Assembly: GCA_964542255.1 (NCBI GenBank) | Contig: CAZITV010000064.1 | Span: 1-11,678 of the forward strand | Direction: 5' to 3' | From: CAYMSF01 sp964542255 | GTDB lineage: Bacteria; Verrucomicrobiota; Lentisphaeria; Victivallales; Victivallaceae | DNA: 11,678 nucleotides | In this document: one piece after another, positions 1 through 7,417 of the stretch | How positions within the stretch are numbered: position 1 is the stretch's first letter | Layout: every line of letters begins with the position of its first letter | Notes under the pieces: generated by a model | What the model was told of the DNA's origin: nothing | The model's database searches: none | Seen by the model: the letters and a program-made list of their open reading frames with translations, nothing else | Made by a program: the position numbers and the translations under genes

Positions 1-18
1 ACAAAAAGTTCCAATTTT

Positions 19-38
19 AAAAAAAATCACCTTTTTTT
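19..38. other. A8/T7 inverted tract upstream of the promoter
   Basis: Eight A (19-26) and seven T (32-38) are separated by TCACC. This could fold as a weak A-T hairpin and might be the tail of a terminator from an upstream gene outside the window. There is no GC-rich stem, so the terminator reading is weak; it may simply be AT-rich promoter flank. Confidence 0.25.
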
Positions 39-59
39 ATGTTAATTGCTTCTATTTTA

Positions 60-87
60 TTGACAATCATTAATTTGCGGTTAAAAT
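60..87 (+). promoter_or_regulatory. Strong sigma-70-type promoter of the operon
   Basis: A perfect -35 box TTGACA (60-65) is followed after a 16-base spacer by TAAAAT (82-87), a five-of-six match to the -10 box. The bases just upstream (about 38-59) are very AT-rich and could act as an UP element. Transcription would start near 94, leaving a leader of about 80 bases before the likely start codon at 176. It is the only promoter this good that I saw ahead of the ten same-strand genes, so it is the likely operon promoter. The -10 extends into further A/T bases, so its exact register may shift by a base. Confidence 0.65.
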
Positions 88-106
88 ATTAGTTGTTGGA
101 TATTGA

Positions 107-133
107 ACTGGTGCTTTACTAGAGTACTGGTGC
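107..133 (+). repeat. Direct repeat of ACTGGTGC in the leader
   Basis: The octamer ACTGGTGC occurs at 107-114 and again at 126-133, a period of 19 bases. Both copies lie downstream of the inferred transcription start and before the first gene. Two copies about two helical turns apart could be a regulator binding site or part of a leader structure. Chance is also possible for an 8-mer pair. Confidence 0.35.
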
Positions 134-175
134 CGGATGAATTATATTTTTCAAAAAGAACTAATGGTGGCGGAA

Positions 176-1042
176 ATGAAAAGTTTGCAAAAAACTGTGG
201 TTGCCATGTCGGTTTTGATTAGTGCAGTAATGGTCAGCGCCCTGCCGCAGGGAGCTTCTGATGTCAAAAATTCCACAATTACCAACACCAATGAGAGAGT
301 GACCGTGCGGGCGGAGGATGGTTCGAATGTCAACACCGGCATTCAGATTAAAAATTCAACCGTGAGCAAATCTCAAATTTCTAACACCTTCAGCGGCAAC
401 ATCAGAGCCGATAACTCCACAGTTAATACCGGGATAAAAGCAGATGGCGCCACGATTGATAAAGCTAAAATTAATGTTGACACCAGGGCGAATATTTACG
501 CCAAAAACGCTGATGTGAATACCGGCGTCAATTTAACCGGGGCGCAAAACGCCGAAGTCTCTACCAAAGTTCGCGCCGGAACTATTGACGCGTCAAATTC
601 CACTGTCAAAGTCGGCTCGGTCGAAGGCGATGTCAGCGGCAAAAAAATTGGCACTTCTGTTACTGTCGGCAATGTTGATGCCAACAACCGGAACTACTCG
701 CTGGGTTCTGTCAATTCGGTCGGCATGGGCGGACTGCCGGATTCGCATGGCGGAACTCCGGGCAGGTCAGCAGTCAGCATCGGCAATGTTACCGTGGACA
801 GTGCCCAGGTCAGAGAGGTTAAAACTTCCGTCGGTAACGATGATTTTAGTGAATCGCTCCGGGTTAAACATAAAGCCAAAATCTATAAAGAGCAGGGCGG
901 GGTTGACCCCACCGGCACCAAAAATGTCTATGTCAGCTCCAAAGAACGCCAAAAAACCGAAAAATACGGCGGCTCGGCCGGAGACTCTTACGTTGACAGC
1001 AGTGATTATAAAGTTAAAAAAGTTAAAACCGTTGTTGAATAA
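176..1042 (+). CDS. Secreted short-array repeat protein with basic C-terminal tail (candidate minor/nucleator subunit)
   Basis: The product is 288 residues. Residues 1-22 form a Sec signal peptide (MKSLQK, then a hydrophobic core, cleaved near SA before LPQG). Residues 31-120 hold three copies of the locus's repeat, but with NTG in place of NSG (Asn at 53, 84 and 115, period 31) and a degraded third copy. Residues 121-215 are Val/Thr/Ser/Gly-rich, with traces of the repeat and a Gly/Pro-rich patch near 184-197. Residues 229-288 are rich in Lys, Val and Tyr and end in a KVKK-containing tail. The start at 176 is preferred because the encoded signal peptide resembles those of the other genes and GGTGG lies five bases upstream. 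In-frame ATGs at 137 and 164 have poor ribosome sites and would add 13 or 4 residues. The AAGGA site of the next gene begins within this gene's stop codon. A short array plus a distinct tail, unlike the long arrays downstream, suggests a minor, anchoring or nucleating subunit comparable in role to CsgB. That role is inference. Confidence 0.85.
   Translation: MKSLQKTVVAMSVLISAVMVSALPQGASDVKNSTITNTNERVTVRAEDGSNVNTGIQIKNSTVSKSQISNTFSGNIRADNSTVNTGIKADGATIDKAKINVDTRANIYAKNADVNTGVNLTGAQNAEVSTKVRAGTIDASNSTVKVGSVEGDVSGKKIGTSVTVGNVDANNRNYSLGSVNSVGMGGLPDSHGGTPGRSAVSIGNVTVDSAQVREVKTSVGNDDFSESLRVKHKAKIYKEQGGVDPTGTKNVYVSSKERQKTEKYGGSAGDSYVDSSDYKVKKVKTVVE
266..535 (+). repeat. Three degenerate 31-residue coding repeats (NTG type)
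   Basis: Three copies are spaced 31 codons apart, each with N-T-G-[IV] followed by a segment ending in [AS]-x-[IV]. Copy 1 keeps the S-x5-N spacing seen in the other repeat proteins, but its second Asn has become Val. The period is two to three residues shorter than in the three downstream repeat proteins, so this array has diverged furthest. Confidence 0.85.
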
Positions 1043-1054
1043 GGATTCACGTTT

Positions 1055-2647
1055 ATGGATATTCGCGGTTACACTCCTTTGTCTAAATACCTGAAACCAG
1101 CGTTACTTCTGGCTGCCGCCGTCACTATCGTGCCGCTATTGAACTCCTGCGGCTGGATTACCGCCGAGACCGATGACCAGGAAGTCATTGATATGCATAA
1201 GGATATGCGCGCCGAAAAACGCGAAACGGTATTCGAAAAATCACTCGAGCGCATGGCTGAACTGCTGCGCGCCTACGGCACCCCGGTCACCCCGGTACAG
1301 TGCAAAAATCTCGGCAACCAGACAGCGGAACAAAGCGTTCCGACCGACCTTTACGTCATGGCATCGTCGGCAATCAATAAGATTGGCAGACCGTTGATTT
1401 TTGTCCCGTATGACGTGCAGTATGTCGTTGGCGAAACCACCACCGGCGGAAAGATCGAACGGCTTTATCCTCAGGTCGTTATCGCCGGCGGAATTACCGG
1501 ATTTGACCAGGATATGGTGGAAAAAGAGCGCGAAGTAGAAGCTGAAGGCGGATGGGCCGGTGCATCCGGCGGAGCCCGTGCCAGCGCCGAAGGCGGGGTT
1601 TCCCGCGTTGTTATTGACCTTAGTATGCTGGACTATAAGACTCAGGCATATTTCCCCGGCGTAGTAACCTCCAACTCCATTTTGCTGCGGCGGGATAAGC
1701 TGGGCTGGGGGGCGTTTGCCTATTATATGGGTAATGGCGCATCGTTTGATTACAGTCTTAAACACAAGCAGGGCGTTCATGCCGCGCTGCGGACGGTATT
1801 GGAATTCAGTATCATTGAATTGATTGGCAAACAATTTGAAGTGCCCTATTGGAAATGCATCGAGGGGGCGCTGCCGGACGTGAAGATGGCAGAACGGCTC
1901 CGGGATGAATTTAGTTTCCTGCCGGAAGAACAACAGGCGCTGAAAATGAAAAAAATTCTGTTTCTGCACGGTCATGATGTTGAACGCACGATTCCCAAAA
2001 TTCAGGGACATGAAGAAAAAATTATCCGGACAGAAATGAGTAACCGGCGCTGCTCCAGCCTGGCCGACCTTTATATCAAGTTGTGGGGCAGTGTTCCTAT
2101 TGACCAAGCCGCTATTCGTATGGATGCCGACACCCGTTATCAGCAGCGTCTCAACCGTGAAAATCAGCGGCTGATTGATAAAGATAACCGCGAAAAAGCC
2201 GCCGCTGCCGCTGAAGCCAAAAAACAGCAGGAGGCTGAATTCCAAACCAAGGTGAATTCATTCCGTGCCAGAGTTGAGGCCGGCGATGAGTTTATGCGCA
2301 AGAAAAATTATGCGGAAGCAGAAAACAGTTACCGCAGCGCCAACCAGCTGTTCCCGGGCGAACCTTATCCGGTTCAACAGTTGAAGGTGATTCAGGAGCT
2401 GCAGGCGCAGCAGCAGCAGGCAGTAGAACAGAAAGGCCAATTACTGACTGACGCCGAAGCAAAATTCAAAGCAGCTGAAGGTTCGGCTTATAATCAGCAA
2501 AAATACCGGATAGCGCTTCAGGCGTGCACTGCCGCCGCCGCCGCCAATCCGGACAATCAGAAAATTAAAGCAATGATTCAATCTATAAACGCAAAACTGG
2601 CTAAGCATCAAACCGTTTTGGGAGGAGATAAAAATGACACATGGTAA
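1055..2647 (+). CDS. CsgG-family outer-membrane secretion channel lipoprotein with TPR-like C-terminal extension (paralogue 1)
   Basis: The product is 530 residues and is predicted to form an oligomeric outer-membrane pore that exports the repeat proteins. A hydrophobic signal ends in the lipobox L29-N-S-C32; the residue after Cys is Gly, which allows outer-membrane sorting. Residues about 85-270 follow CsgG. N88-Q-T-A-E aligns with the CsgG constriction-loop region, and V142-I-A-G-G-I-T-G-F resembles the CsgG segment before its first transmembrane hairpin. A Gly/Ala-rich hairpin lies at about 160-182, and V186-I-D-L through T205-S-N-S-I is the CsgG-like strand pair. YSLKHKQG and a hydrophobic helix (244-262) match the end of the CsgG domain. 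E. coli CsgG is about 277 residues, so roughly 260 are extra here: a helical segment conserved in the paralogue (270-350), an Ala/Gln/Glu-rich coiled coil (365-400), and TPR-like helices (402-450, 465-500). The C-terminus ends in Trp. The start has AAGGA nine bases upstream, and the end overlaps the next gene by 14 bases. Confidence 0.83.
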   Translation: MDIRGYTPLSKYLKPALLLAAAVTIVPLLNSCGWITAETDDQEVIDMHKDMRAEKRETVFEKSLERMAELLRAYGTPVTPVQCKNLGNQTAEQSVPTDLYVMASSAINKIGRPLIFVPYDVQYVVGETTTGGKIERLYPQVVIAGGITGFDQDMVEKEREVEAEGGWAGASGGARASAEGGVSRVVIDLSMLDYKTQAYFPGVVTSNSILLRRDKLGWGAFAYYMGNGASFDYSLKHKQGVHAALRTVLEFSIIELIGKQFEVPYWKCIEGALPDVKMAERLRDEFSFLPEEQQALKMKKILFLHGHDVERTIPKIQGHEEKIIRTEMSNRRCSSLADLYIKLWGSVPIDQAAIRMDADTRYQQRLNRENQRLIDKDNREKAAAAAEAKKQQEAEFQTKVNSFRARVEAGDEFMRKKNYAEAENSYRSANQLFPGEPYPVQQLKVIQELQAQQQQAVEQKGQLLTDAEAKFKAAEGSAYNQQKYRIALQACTAAAAANPDNQKIKAMIQSINAKLAKHQTVLGGDKNDTW

Positions 2648-4106
2648 AATCCGCTTTATCCGTAGTCTGGCAATGTTCGCTGTCGCTTTATTAGCAACGC
2701 TTTGTCTTTGTTCGTGTTCGGTACTAGACTGGTTCGCCGGCAGTGTGTCGGACGATGAAGTCAAGGATATGGACAAGGATTTGGGCAAAGCGACGCAGAA
2801 ACATACGGCTTACGATGACTCATTGAAAAAGCTCGGGTTGATGCTGGAGGCATACAATATTCCGCAAATCCGTGTTCAGAGCAAAGTAATCAGCAACCAA
2901 ACCGCGGAAAAAGATTTGCCGGACAGTGTTTCCGGGATGCTCAGCACTTCTGTCAATAAAATCGGCAATATTGTTGTTTATGTGCCTTTTGACCCGAATT
3001 ACGTGGTGGCGGAATCCACCACCGGCGGCGATATTAAGCGGGCGCTGCCGAAGATCGTTATTGCCGGCGGCATCACCGAATTTGATAAAGATTTAATTGA
3101 AAAGAAACGTGAATTAAAAACCAAAGCGGATGTTGGTGATAATTTTGGGTCCAACTACAGTTATGACGGCGGAGCTGGTTATAAAGCAGGTTCGGGGGTT
3201 TCCCGGATGACGCTGGATTTACAGATGATGGATTATCAGACTCAGACTTATATGTCCGGAATTCAGACCATCAACTCGATTAACCTGCGCAAAACTGAAC
3301 TGGGCTGGTCGGTCGGGTTCTTTTTCGAAGGCAACGGATTTACTTTTGATTATTCGCTTAACAAAAAGCAGGGCAAATATCAGGCACTGCGGATGCTGGT
3401 GGAATTAAGCGTGCTGGAAGTGCTGGGCAAATACTTTGATGTACCGTATTGGCGCTGTATTGAAGGTTCACCCCCGGATCAGCGGATGATCAGCAAACTC
3501 AAGGATGAATTTGAACTGCTCACGCAGCAGCAGCAGTACGCTTATCTCAAGGACTACCTCTTCTTCCACGGAATTAACGGTATTGACCGCACCGCCGCCG
3601 GCGTTACCGATAAAGAACTTGCCATTATCAAAGATTCGATGAAAAAACTCGGCTGCGCCGATTATTGCGCGCTATTCCTGAAACTTTGGGAAAACGTCCC
3701 GCTCGAAGATGCCAGAAAACGTAACCGCCAACTCGGCAAAGAGCAAAGCGAAAACACGCAAAAATCCCAGGAAGAAGTCTCTCAAAAAATTACCCGCTAT
3801 AACTCGCTGATTGAACAAGCTGATGCACTCTACAATCAGGGCGGATTGGCTCAGGCACGCGAACTTTACCGCCAGGCCGGTATCCTGTTCCCGGAACAAC
3901 CCGACCCGAAAACCATGATTGAACGAATTGACGGTGTGCTGGCGTCGCAAAATCAACCAACTGCAAACACTGCGGCTAACCAGCCTGCGGCGCAACCTGC
4001 GGCGCAGGAGACCCAAGCTGCACCAGCGGCCGCGCCGGCAAAAGCGCCAGCGGCGAATAAAAAAGAAGTACCGCTAAATGTGTTTAAAAAGAGCGATGAT
4101 TGGTAA
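2634..4106 (+). CDS. CsgG-family outer-membrane secretion channel lipoprotein with TPR-like C-terminal extension (paralogue 2)
   Basis: The 490-residue product is a clear paralogue of the preceding protein, colinear with it through about residue 160. The signal ends in L25-C-S-C28; Cys at the -2 position is slightly unusual, and Ser follows the lipidated Cys. Matching landmarks are N88-Q-T-A-E at exactly the same position, I141-V-I-A-G-G-I-T-E-F, a Gly/Tyr-rich hairpin (167-188), L194-D-L through T212-I-N-S-I, F238-D-Y-S-L, and PYW-x-C-I-E (271-277). After the CsgG domain come a shared helical segment with LKLWENVP (349-356), a charged helix (360-395), one TPR-like helix pair (393-436), and an Ala/Pro/Gln-rich linker (440-475) absent from paralogue 1. 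The C-terminus is KKSDDW. A strong GGAGGAG ribosome site (2621-2627) lies inside the upstream gene, and the 14-base overlap implies translational coupling. It may form mixed rings with paralogue 1 or a separate pore; the sequence does not say which. Confidence 0.83.
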   Translation: MTHGKIRFIRSLAMFAVALLATLCLCSCSVLDWFAGSVSDDEVKDMDKDLGKATQKHTAYDDSLKKLGLMLEAYNIPQIRVQSKVISNQTAEKDLPDSVSGMLSTSVNKIGNIVVYVPFDPNYVVAESTTGGDIKRALPKIVIAGGITEFDKDLIEKKRELKTKADVGDNFGSNYSYDGGAGYKAGSGVSRMTLDLQMMDYQTQTYMSGIQTINSINLRKTELGWSVGFFFEGNGFTFDYSLNKKQGKYQALRMLVELSVLEVLGKYFDVPYWRCIEGSPPDQRMISKLKDEFELLTQQQQYAYLKDYLFFHGINGIDRTAAGVTDKELAIIKDSMKKLGCADYCALFLKLWENVPLEDARKRNRQLGKEQSENTQKSQEEVSQKITRYNSLIEQADALYNQGGLAQARELYRQAGILFPEQPDPKTMIERIDGVLASQNQPTANTAANQPAAQPAAQETQAAPAAAPAKAPAANKKEVPLNVFKKSDDW

Positions 4107-4140
4107 TCACTGCTTTCAAATATCATAGAGGTGAATTGTC

Positions 4141-6249
4141 ATGAAATCTCTATTTAAGCTGTTTTTGATGACGATGCTGTCTTTGGGTGGATTGTTTTCC
4201 CAGGCAGCGGATAAAAAAGGCGAAGTAATACCTTATTTAATGACTGGTGTTACCGAATACAGCGGGGAAAATCCATTCCGTTCCCAGAGCGTCGGCTTGA
4301 TGACGGTTGTCCGTGAACAAACCAGTAATGGCGGCAACTGGAATTATACGATTAAGTACAAATCGGCGTTGACCTCCGGCAATAATCAGGCTTCATTCCA
4401 ATTCAGCCCGCCGCCGCTGATGATTAGCTGCGATTCCGACAGAAAACGGATGGTTGGCGGCATGGAATTTCTCCGCGATTTCGGTGCGTTGAGCAATACC
4501 GCCATGGACAAAGTAGGGCGTGCCGAATATTCCGGCAGCCGCCGGGTTAAAGTGCCGCTGGACTTGTCTGATTGCCTGCCGGCATCACCGGTGTTTAAAA
4601 TCACTTATAAATCCGCGGTAAGCCGGACTCTGGGCAATTGCTTGGTTGTTGCCGCTGTCAGCGATATGTTTTCCTGCAAAATTCCGGATTCAGACGGAAT
4701 TTTAACCGGCACTTTCCGGATTGTTGTAGTTGGCGATCCCACTTTGAACGACCTCTATTTCCGTTTTTGTTCGTTCACCTCCAGCCACAATGGTCAAAAG
4801 ATGAATACTGCCGACCAGTTCTGGATAACTGATGCCAACGCCAAACCGGTTGACCTCACCGACATTCTACCAATTATTGAAAACTTTGGCAAAACATTCC
4901 CGTCAACTATGGAGAAAATTCCGGAATGCGCCGGAGTGCCGCCGCAACCCTGGATAGTCCATGCCATGACAGTACGCAAATATATGGATGCTGTTGCCGG
5001 AGCGGCAATTGAAGGCAAACCAAACTTTATCGAACTTGCTACGGTCGGTTCTATACTCGCGATTGATGCCACCATCAGTCTTGCCAATAAAGCGCTGGCT
5101 GCCGGCGTTGAATATACCACCGGATACAAAATTCCGGTATGGGGCGGCATTCCATCATTTGTCGGCGACAAAGTCGGCTGGCTGGCTGCATCGGGAGTAA
5201 ATGCCGCCACCGGAAAAGAGACGCTGAACGTCAAAAACTGGAGCACAACCGGGGCAGATTTAGCCTCGCTGGCAATGATACCATTCTCTTTTACTGCCCC
5301 TGGCAAAGCACTTGACGCGATACAGTTGATCAATAAACTGCCGGCCGGAGCAACCGTTGCCGCCAATGTGATTCTGCAAATTAACAAGGGCGGTAAAATC
5401 ATCCAGATGACTGAACTCCAAGCCAAAATCATTAATGGATTAGATGCCATCAAAACTATTTATGAAGCCTATAATAATCAGAAGGAGATCTGGTCGCCGC
5501 AACCCGGCAGCGGTCAATATGTCGGCGGGATTAAAAGCAGTTCAGTCGCCGGCGGTCTCTCTTTTGCTCCAGTCAGTACCATGGCAATACAGCGCGCGGA
5601 GTATATCCGCAGTGATAACGCGTTGTTAATTAACGGCAAATATAAATATCTGATTCCGGTTACGCCGGCGGAATTTGATCGGCTTTGCCGTGTTGTCGCA
5701 GACCGCGCCGGTTTTGGTTATTCACTTGCCGGAGCGGTGCCGGAACATTATGCCGGCGCAGATAATATTGGTCAAGCGCTAAATATTACAGACCGTTTTC
5801 TTGGCAGTATTGCGTTTGGCGATACTGCCGGAATTCCCGCTGAATGTGTTCCTGCCGCTACTTACCGCAGCCATCCCGATGCGCTGCAGCAGGCTTTCCC
5901 ATATTGTTTTAAAATTAATTTTAATTACCGGTTTGAACCCGGCAGTGACAATTTAATCCACGTTGTCAACGATGCAGAAATAGGTTTTATCGCAGCGCTG
6001 CCGGAAAAAGCACAGCAAAAAAAATGGGAACTGGATACAGCGGCTCAATCCAAGGCAATCCCCGCGGGTTTAGCCGCTAACGGCAAGCATCTTGCTGATG
6101 AATGGCAATATTATTCTCAAACCGCGCCGGTCCTGGCGGCACGGCGTTTCGGTGAAGCCGCCGCGTTTTGTGTTATGCTTCAGAAAAGCGGTATAAAATT
6201 GGATAATTTTATGCAAGTTAGCGAAACGGTCTTGCCTTTTGGCAAATAA
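4141..6249 (+). CDS. Large secreted protein of unknown family
   Basis: The 702-residue product begins with a signal peptide (MKSLFK, hydrophobic core to SQA, cleavage near 22-23) and has no lipobox, so it is probably periplasmic or exported. Residues 25-260 look beta-rich and contain six of the ten cysteines (97, 145, 167, 179, 210, 263), which suggests disulfides. Residues 280-450 are Ala/Gly/Ile-rich with several apolar amphipathic stretches. A Gly/Ser-rich linker (452-475) leads to a C-terminal part (478-702) with the other four cysteines. The last 60 residues contain APVLAARRFGEAAAF and SGIKLD, faintly like a helical C-terminal motif in some large secreted planctomycete-type proteins; this is too weak for a family call. 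GAGGTG (4128-4133) lies seven bases before the ATG. Its place between the pores and the main repeat proteins suggests a role in assembly, surface anchoring or pore capping, but function is unknown. Confidence 0.9.
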   Translation: MKSLFKLFLMTMLSLGGLFSQAADKKGEVIPYLMTGVTEYSGENPFRSQSVGLMTVVREQTSNGGNWNYTIKYKSALTSGNNQASFQFSPPPLMISCDSDRKRMVGGMEFLRDFGALSNTAMDKVGRAEYSGSRRVKVPLDLSDCLPASPVFKITYKSAVSRTLGNCLVVAAVSDMFSCKIPDSDGILTGTFRIVVVGDPTLNDLYFRFCSFTSSHNGQKMNTADQFWITDANAKPVDLTDILPIIENFGKTFPSTMEKIPECAGVPPQPWIVHAMTVRKYMDAVAGAAIEGKPNFIELATVGSILAIDATISLANKALAAGVEYTTGYKIPVWGGIPSFVGDKVGWLAASGVNAATGKETLNVKNWSTTGADLASLAMIPFSFTAPGKALDAIQLINKLPAGATVAANVILQINKGGKIIQMTELQAKIINGLDAIKTIYEAYNNQKEIWSPQPGSGQYVGGIKSSSVAGGLSFAPVSTMAIQRAEYIRSDNALLINGKYKYLIPVTPAEFDRLCRVVADRAGFGYSLAGAVPEHYAGADNIGQALNITDRFLGSIAFGDTAGIPAECVPAATYRSHPDALQQAFPYCFKINFNYRFEPGSDNLIHVVNDAEIGFIAALPEKAQQKKWELDTAAQSKAIPAGLAANGKHLADEWQYYSQTAPVLAARRFGEAAAFCVMLQKSGIKLDNFMQVSETVLPFGK

Positions 6250-6266
6250 GGTTTATAATATTATTT

Positions 6267-6307
6267 GGAGTGCTTGATAAGGCTCCTGGCAACACAAAGG
6301 AGGGCTT
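6267..6307 (+). promoter_or_regulatory. Possible alternative hairpins over the ribosome site of the first ten-repeat gene
   Basis: CTCCT (6283-6287) can pair with AGGAG (6298-6302), which is the ribosome site of the gene starting at 6312; AAG (6279-6281) with CTT (6305-6307) could extend the stem past an internal loop. The same CTCC can instead pair with GGAG at 6267-6270. The two pairings exclude each other, so they could switch translation on and off. The stems are only four to five base pairs, so this is a suggestion. Confidence 0.25.
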
Positions 6308-6311
6308 TGCA

Positions 6312-7400
6312 ATGAGTAAACTGGTGGTCATGTTGCTGATGTTTGCTTTGGTTTTTACGATGGCACAGGCGATTCCTCCCTCTGGCGGAACGTCCGAAGT
6401 GCAGAATTCTGAAATAACCAATACTAATCGTGACGTTACAAATAATGCTGCGGGAATGTCCAAGTCAAATTCTGGGATTCAGGCTAAAGGTGTCTCAATT
6501 AAAAACTCTCAGGTCTCCAACAGCAATTTCAATACAGACAACTTGGCTACGAAGAATTCGACAGTAAATTCCGGTATTATGGCTAATGACGGCGCGCGCA
6601 TCAACGATTCCAAGGTTACCAATACTGTCTCAAAAACTACCAATGTCGCGGTTGACAACAGTATCGTTAATGCCGGCGTTTCCGCAAACAGCGCGGATAT
6701 AAGCGGCAAGTCTGAACTAAGCAATACGAATACCAATATGACCAATACCGCCATTAAAAATTCAAAAATTAATTCTGGAATCAATGCCGACGGGGCAATA
6801 ATTGCAAGATCAAAAATCGACAATAGCAATGTTGACGGCAAAAACGAAGCGATGGGCGGTGCCACGATTAATTCCGGCGTTGATGTAAAAAACTCTCTGG
6901 TCAGAGGCTCGCAGCTCATCAACAGTAATGAACGGGTGATTAATAAAGCCACTGATGGCGCAACTATCAATTCCGGCATCTCCGCCCAGGATGCAGTCGT
7001 CACTAGTACTAAACTTATCAACATCAATGAAAATGTTGAAAATACCGCAGTTGGAAAAGGTTCTACTATCAATTCTGGAATCAACGCCGACGGCAGTAAA
7101 GTTGTTAATAATAAGTTCATTAAAAATGAAGTCAGAAATGCTAAAAATGAAGCCACAGGCGGCAGCCAGATTAATGCGGGCATTTCGGCGCAAAATGCGG
7201 AATTAACCAATAACAAGAAAATCGTCAATATGGAATTCGGCGGCGAAAATATCGCTAAGGATGGCTCGAAAATTAATTCCGGCATCAAGCTCGATGGAGC
7301 ATCGGTCAGCAATTCGAATATCATCAACATTCAAGACAAAACCAAGAATACTGCAACTGGCGGATCCGCTGCCAGCTCAGGCATAGATTTCGGCAAATAA
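6312..7400 (+). CDS. Secreted ten-repeat Asn/Ser/Gly-rich protein A (candidate major fibre subunit)
   Basis: The product is 362 residues. The start at 6312 is preferred over an in-frame ATG at 6270 because AGGAGG (6298-6303) lies eight bases upstream and the signal peptide then begins MSKLVV, ending AQA before IPPSGG. From about residue 31 to the end it is ten tandem repeats of 33-34 residues, with NSG or its variant at 53, 86, 120, 154, 187, 220, 254, 288, 322 and 355. The consensus is S-x-[IL]-x-N-x-N-x2-V-x-N-x-A, then S-x-I-N-S-G-I-x-A-x2-A-x-[IV]. The mature chain has no Cys, Trp, Tyr or His and alternates small polar and aliphatic residues, which suits a stacked beta-strand or beta-solenoid amyloid. 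It ends abruptly after SSGIDFGK. It follows the pore genes and lies 17 bases before its sister gene. Export through the CsgG-like pores and assembly into surface fibres is the likely role, by inference. A beta-helical adhesin is the main alternative. Confidence 0.88.
   Translation: MSKLVVMLLMFALVFTMAQAIPPSGGTSEVQNSEITNTNRDVTNNAAGMSKSNSGIQAKGVSIKNSQVSNSNFNTDNLATKNSTVNSGIMANDGARINDSKVTNTVSKTTNVAVDNSIVNAGVSANSADISGKSELSNTNTNMTNTAIKNSKINSGINADGAIIARSKIDNSNVDGKNEAMGGATINSGVDVKNSLVRGSQLINSNERVINKATDGATINSGISAQDAVVTSTKLININENVENTAVGKGSTINSGINADGSKVVNNKFIKNEVRNAKNEATGGSQINAGISAQNAELTNNKKIVNMEFGGENIAKDGSKINSGIKLDGASVSNSNIINIQDKTKNTATGGSAASSGIDFGK
6402..7397 (+). repeat. Ten tandem 33-34-codon repeats (array A)
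   Basis: The unit is about 99-102 bases. Spacings between successive NSG motifs are 33, 34, 34, 33, 33, 34, 34, 34 and 33 codons. Repeats are far less alike as DNA than as protein: the INSGINADG segments at 6768 and 7068, exactly 300 bases apart, differ at silent third positions. This points to an old array kept by selection on the protein rather than recent slippage. Confidence 0.92.
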
Positions 7401-7417
7401 CCCAATAGGAGGCCATC

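Noticed and set aside
585..1094. 169-codon plus-strand frame overlapping the first two genes
   Set aside because: It is out of frame with two well-supported genes and encodes a basic, low-complexity product with no signal peptide or homology.
1241..2245. 334-codon open frame on the minus strand
   Set aside because: It lies wholly opposite the CsgG-like gene, has no ribosome site or recognisable protein, and the plus-strand reading has clear family motifs.
5180..5480. Toxin or colicin-like middle region in the 702-residue protein
   Set aside because: The apolar Ala/Gly-rich stretch vaguely recalls linker regions of polymorphic toxins, but there is no toxin domain, no immunity gene and the protein is in an assembly operon.
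6509..7330. 273-codon open frame on the minus strand
   Set aside because: It is the complement of the repeat array; the repetitive coding strand keeps the opposite frame free of stops and gives a low-complexity product with recurring PELI-like blocks.
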